Positions 5,219 through 6,270 of a DNA stretch of 6,270 bases are shown here, piece after piece. The notes below the pieces were generated by a model that did not search any database, was not told the DNA's origin, and saw only the letters and a program-made list of their open reading frames with translations. Position numbers and translations under genes: made by a program. The stretch comes from Bacilli bacterium. Its GTDB lineage: Bacteria > Bacillota_I > Bacilli_A > RF39 > UBA660. The stretch lies in NCBI GenBank assembly GCA_900751815.1, contig CAADST010000056.1, positions 1 through 6,270 of the forward strand. The letters run 5' to 3'. Within the stretch, counting starts at the first letter, position 1. Every line of letters begins with the position of its first letter.

Positions 5219-5995
5219 ATGGATAATACAAAAAATGTAGTGGGGTTAATATTTTTTATAATTATTTTATTACTATTTATCGTCGGAGGTTATTTTGCAA
5301 TGGATTATATGTTAAATAAACCAAAAGATGATAATGGTAATAATGGAATAACTGAAATAAAAGAAATAAGAATAGATGATACTAAAGAATATGTTTATTT
5401 TGAAAATACAGAAGATATCTTACATGAAGAACATATAGTTAAAGAAGATGTTGTTATTAATATAAAAGGTTTTGAATCAATTAATGAAGAATTACACAAT
5501 GAATTAGAGGCTTTTGATAGTCAGTACATAAGTTTAGATAATGCTGCTTTAAATGAGGGGGAAACATGTACAAATGAATCTAATTTATATAGTTTTCCAT
5601 ATCGTGAGTATACTTATAATGTCTTTGGTAATTATATTAGTTTAGTTATTAATGATTTTACTTATAATTGTGTAAATGGTAGTGAAATAGAAAATATTAA
5701 AGGTTATATAATTAATAAAGAAAATGGTAATGTTTATACCAATGAAGAATTACTTACAATATTTGAGGTAACGGATGAAGAAATAAGAACACTTGTTGAA
5801 GAAAGATTACATGATACTCAAGTTTTAGATGGTGATACCGAAGTAATTGATGTTGATGGTACAATTAATAATGTTGTAAATGGAGAATATGGAGTTACAA
5901 AAACTTTAAGTATTAGTAAAACTGGTGAATTAGAATTGAATTTTATTGTAATATCTAACAGAATCAATTATAATGATACTATAACAATTAGTTAA
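5219..5995 (+). CDS. Membrane-anchored extracytoplasmic protein, weakly DUF4163/DUF3298-like
   Basis: This 258-residue protein has unknown function. It has one N-terminal membrane anchor (about 8-30), then a short Asn/Asp/Gly-rich spacer and an acidic outer domain. The pattern VVINIKGFESINEELHNEL (78-96), then YTYNVFGNYISLVINDF (131-147) and GYIINKENGNVYTNEELLTI (162-181) recalls the DUF4163-DUF3298 arrangement of RsiV and PdaC-type proteins, where a beta-rich domain precedes a 'TGK-x-LTLEDLF'-like segment. The match is by eye and weak. Cys117 and Cys151 are the only cysteines and could form a disulfide outside the cell. ATG 5219 is preferred over GTG 5213 because the GTG is part of the GAGGTG Shine-Dalgarno (5210-5215). 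It follows the thioredoxin-like gene by 7 nt and precedes frr by 13 nt, so the three are probably co-transcribed. Confidence 0.72.
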   Translation: MDNTKNVVGLIFFIIILLLFIVGGYFAMDYMLNKPKDDNGNNGITEIKEIRIDDTKEYVYFENTEDILHEEHIVKEDVVINIKGFESINEELHNELEAFDSQYISLDNAALNEGETCTNESNLYSFPYREYTYNVFGNYISLVINDFTYNCVNGSEIENIKGYIINKENGNVYTNEELLTIFEVTDEEIRTLVEERLHDTQVLDGDTEVIDVDGTINNVVNGEYGVTKTLSISKTGELELNFIVISNRINYNDTITIS

Positions 5996-6008
5996 AAAAG
6001 GAGAATTT

Positions 6009-6270
6009 ATGGATTTAACAGAGAAAAAAATGGAGCAAACAATAGCTAGTTTGCAAGAAAAATTAATTACAATTAGAGCAGGGAGAGCTAATCCTGCGAT
6101 GCTTAATGGGATAATGGTAAGTTATTATGGTACTCCAACACCAATTCAGAGTGTTGCTAATATTACTGTACCTGAAGCAAAACAATTATTTATCAAGCCT
6201 TATGATAGATCTACACTTAAAGATATTGAAAGAGCTATTAATGAAGCAAATATTGGAATAACTCCTACAA
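6009..6270 (+). CDS. frr: Ribosome recycling factor, 3'-truncated by the window edge
   Basis: RRF works with EF-G to split ribosomes after termination. The first 87 of about 185 residues are present. They include the start of helix 1 of the long three-helix domain (LQEKLITIRAGRANPAML, 15-32) and domain II with VSYYGTPTPIQSVANITVPE (37-56) followed by LFIKPYD (60-66). The reading frame runs off the end without a stop. AAAGGAG lies just upstream, about 5 nt before the ATG, with 13 nt between this ATG and the preceding stop. It is the third gene after the extended -10 promoter at 4578-4586, unless a promoter inside the preceding gene is used. Confidence 0.96.
   Translation, partial: MDLTEKKMEQTIASLQEKLITIRAGRANPAMLNGIMVSYYGTPTPIQSVANITVPEAKQLFIKPYDRSTLKDIERAINEANIGITPT

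Noticed and set aside
5043..5231. 62-residue minus-strand open frame
   Set aside because: It is antisense to the end of the thioredoxin-like gene and has no independent support.
1..6270. tRNA, rRNA, CRISPR arrays, insertion sequences
   Set aside because: I saw no cloverleaf, rRNA core motifs, regularly spaced repeats, or transposase or terminal inverted repeats.

Overview
The window reads as chromosomal housekeeping DNA from a very AT-rich member of the Firmicutes (Bacillota), possibly a relative of the Bacilli/Mollicutes lineages. The evidence is A/T-rich codon use, strong AAGGAGG ribosome binding sites, short-spaced genes, and Firmicutes-like S2, EF-Ts and RRF proteins. TGG encodes Trp, and one gene ends in TGA, so I see no sign of the Mycoplasma code. 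Species or order cannot be fixed from this sequence alone.

Layout. (1) Positions 2-1500, + strand: the 3' part of the site-2 protease gene rseP, then a zinc-ribbon/DUF4234 membrane protein and a DUF2752 membrane protein. All three are tightly packed and probably co-transcribed. (2) Positions 1501-2477 hold no intact gene. They contain a candidate terminator for the rseP operon, a small GC-rich structured island with a convincing hairpin terminator, and, on the minus strand, a DUF3800 gene broken by an in-frame TAG and a frameshift. (3) Positions 2478-4525: a good promoter, a leader of about 155 nt that may be structured, rpsB (S2) and tsf (EF-Ts), closed by a strong intrinsic terminator. The S2 protein carries a charged linker and a Rho_N/SAP-like C-terminal domain. 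(4) Positions 4526-6270: a 26-bp perfect AT-rich palindrome and an extended -10 promoter, then two single-pass membrane proteins of unknown function and the 5' part of frr (ribosome recycling factor).

The second transcription unit is mainly translation machinery: S2 for the small subunit, EF-Ts to recharge EF-Tu, and RRF to split post-termination ribosomes. In most Firmicutes pyrH lies between tsf and frr, and rseP lies downstream of frr. Here pyrH is absent from that slot, two uncharacterised extracytoplasmic proteins fill it, and rseP is upstream of rpsB. The most interesting items are these two proteins (one looks like a thioredoxin fold without its active-site cysteines), their palindrome-controlled and possibly near-leaderless promoter, the S2 extension, and the decayed DUF3800 locus. 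I do not see a complete new defence or mobile system.
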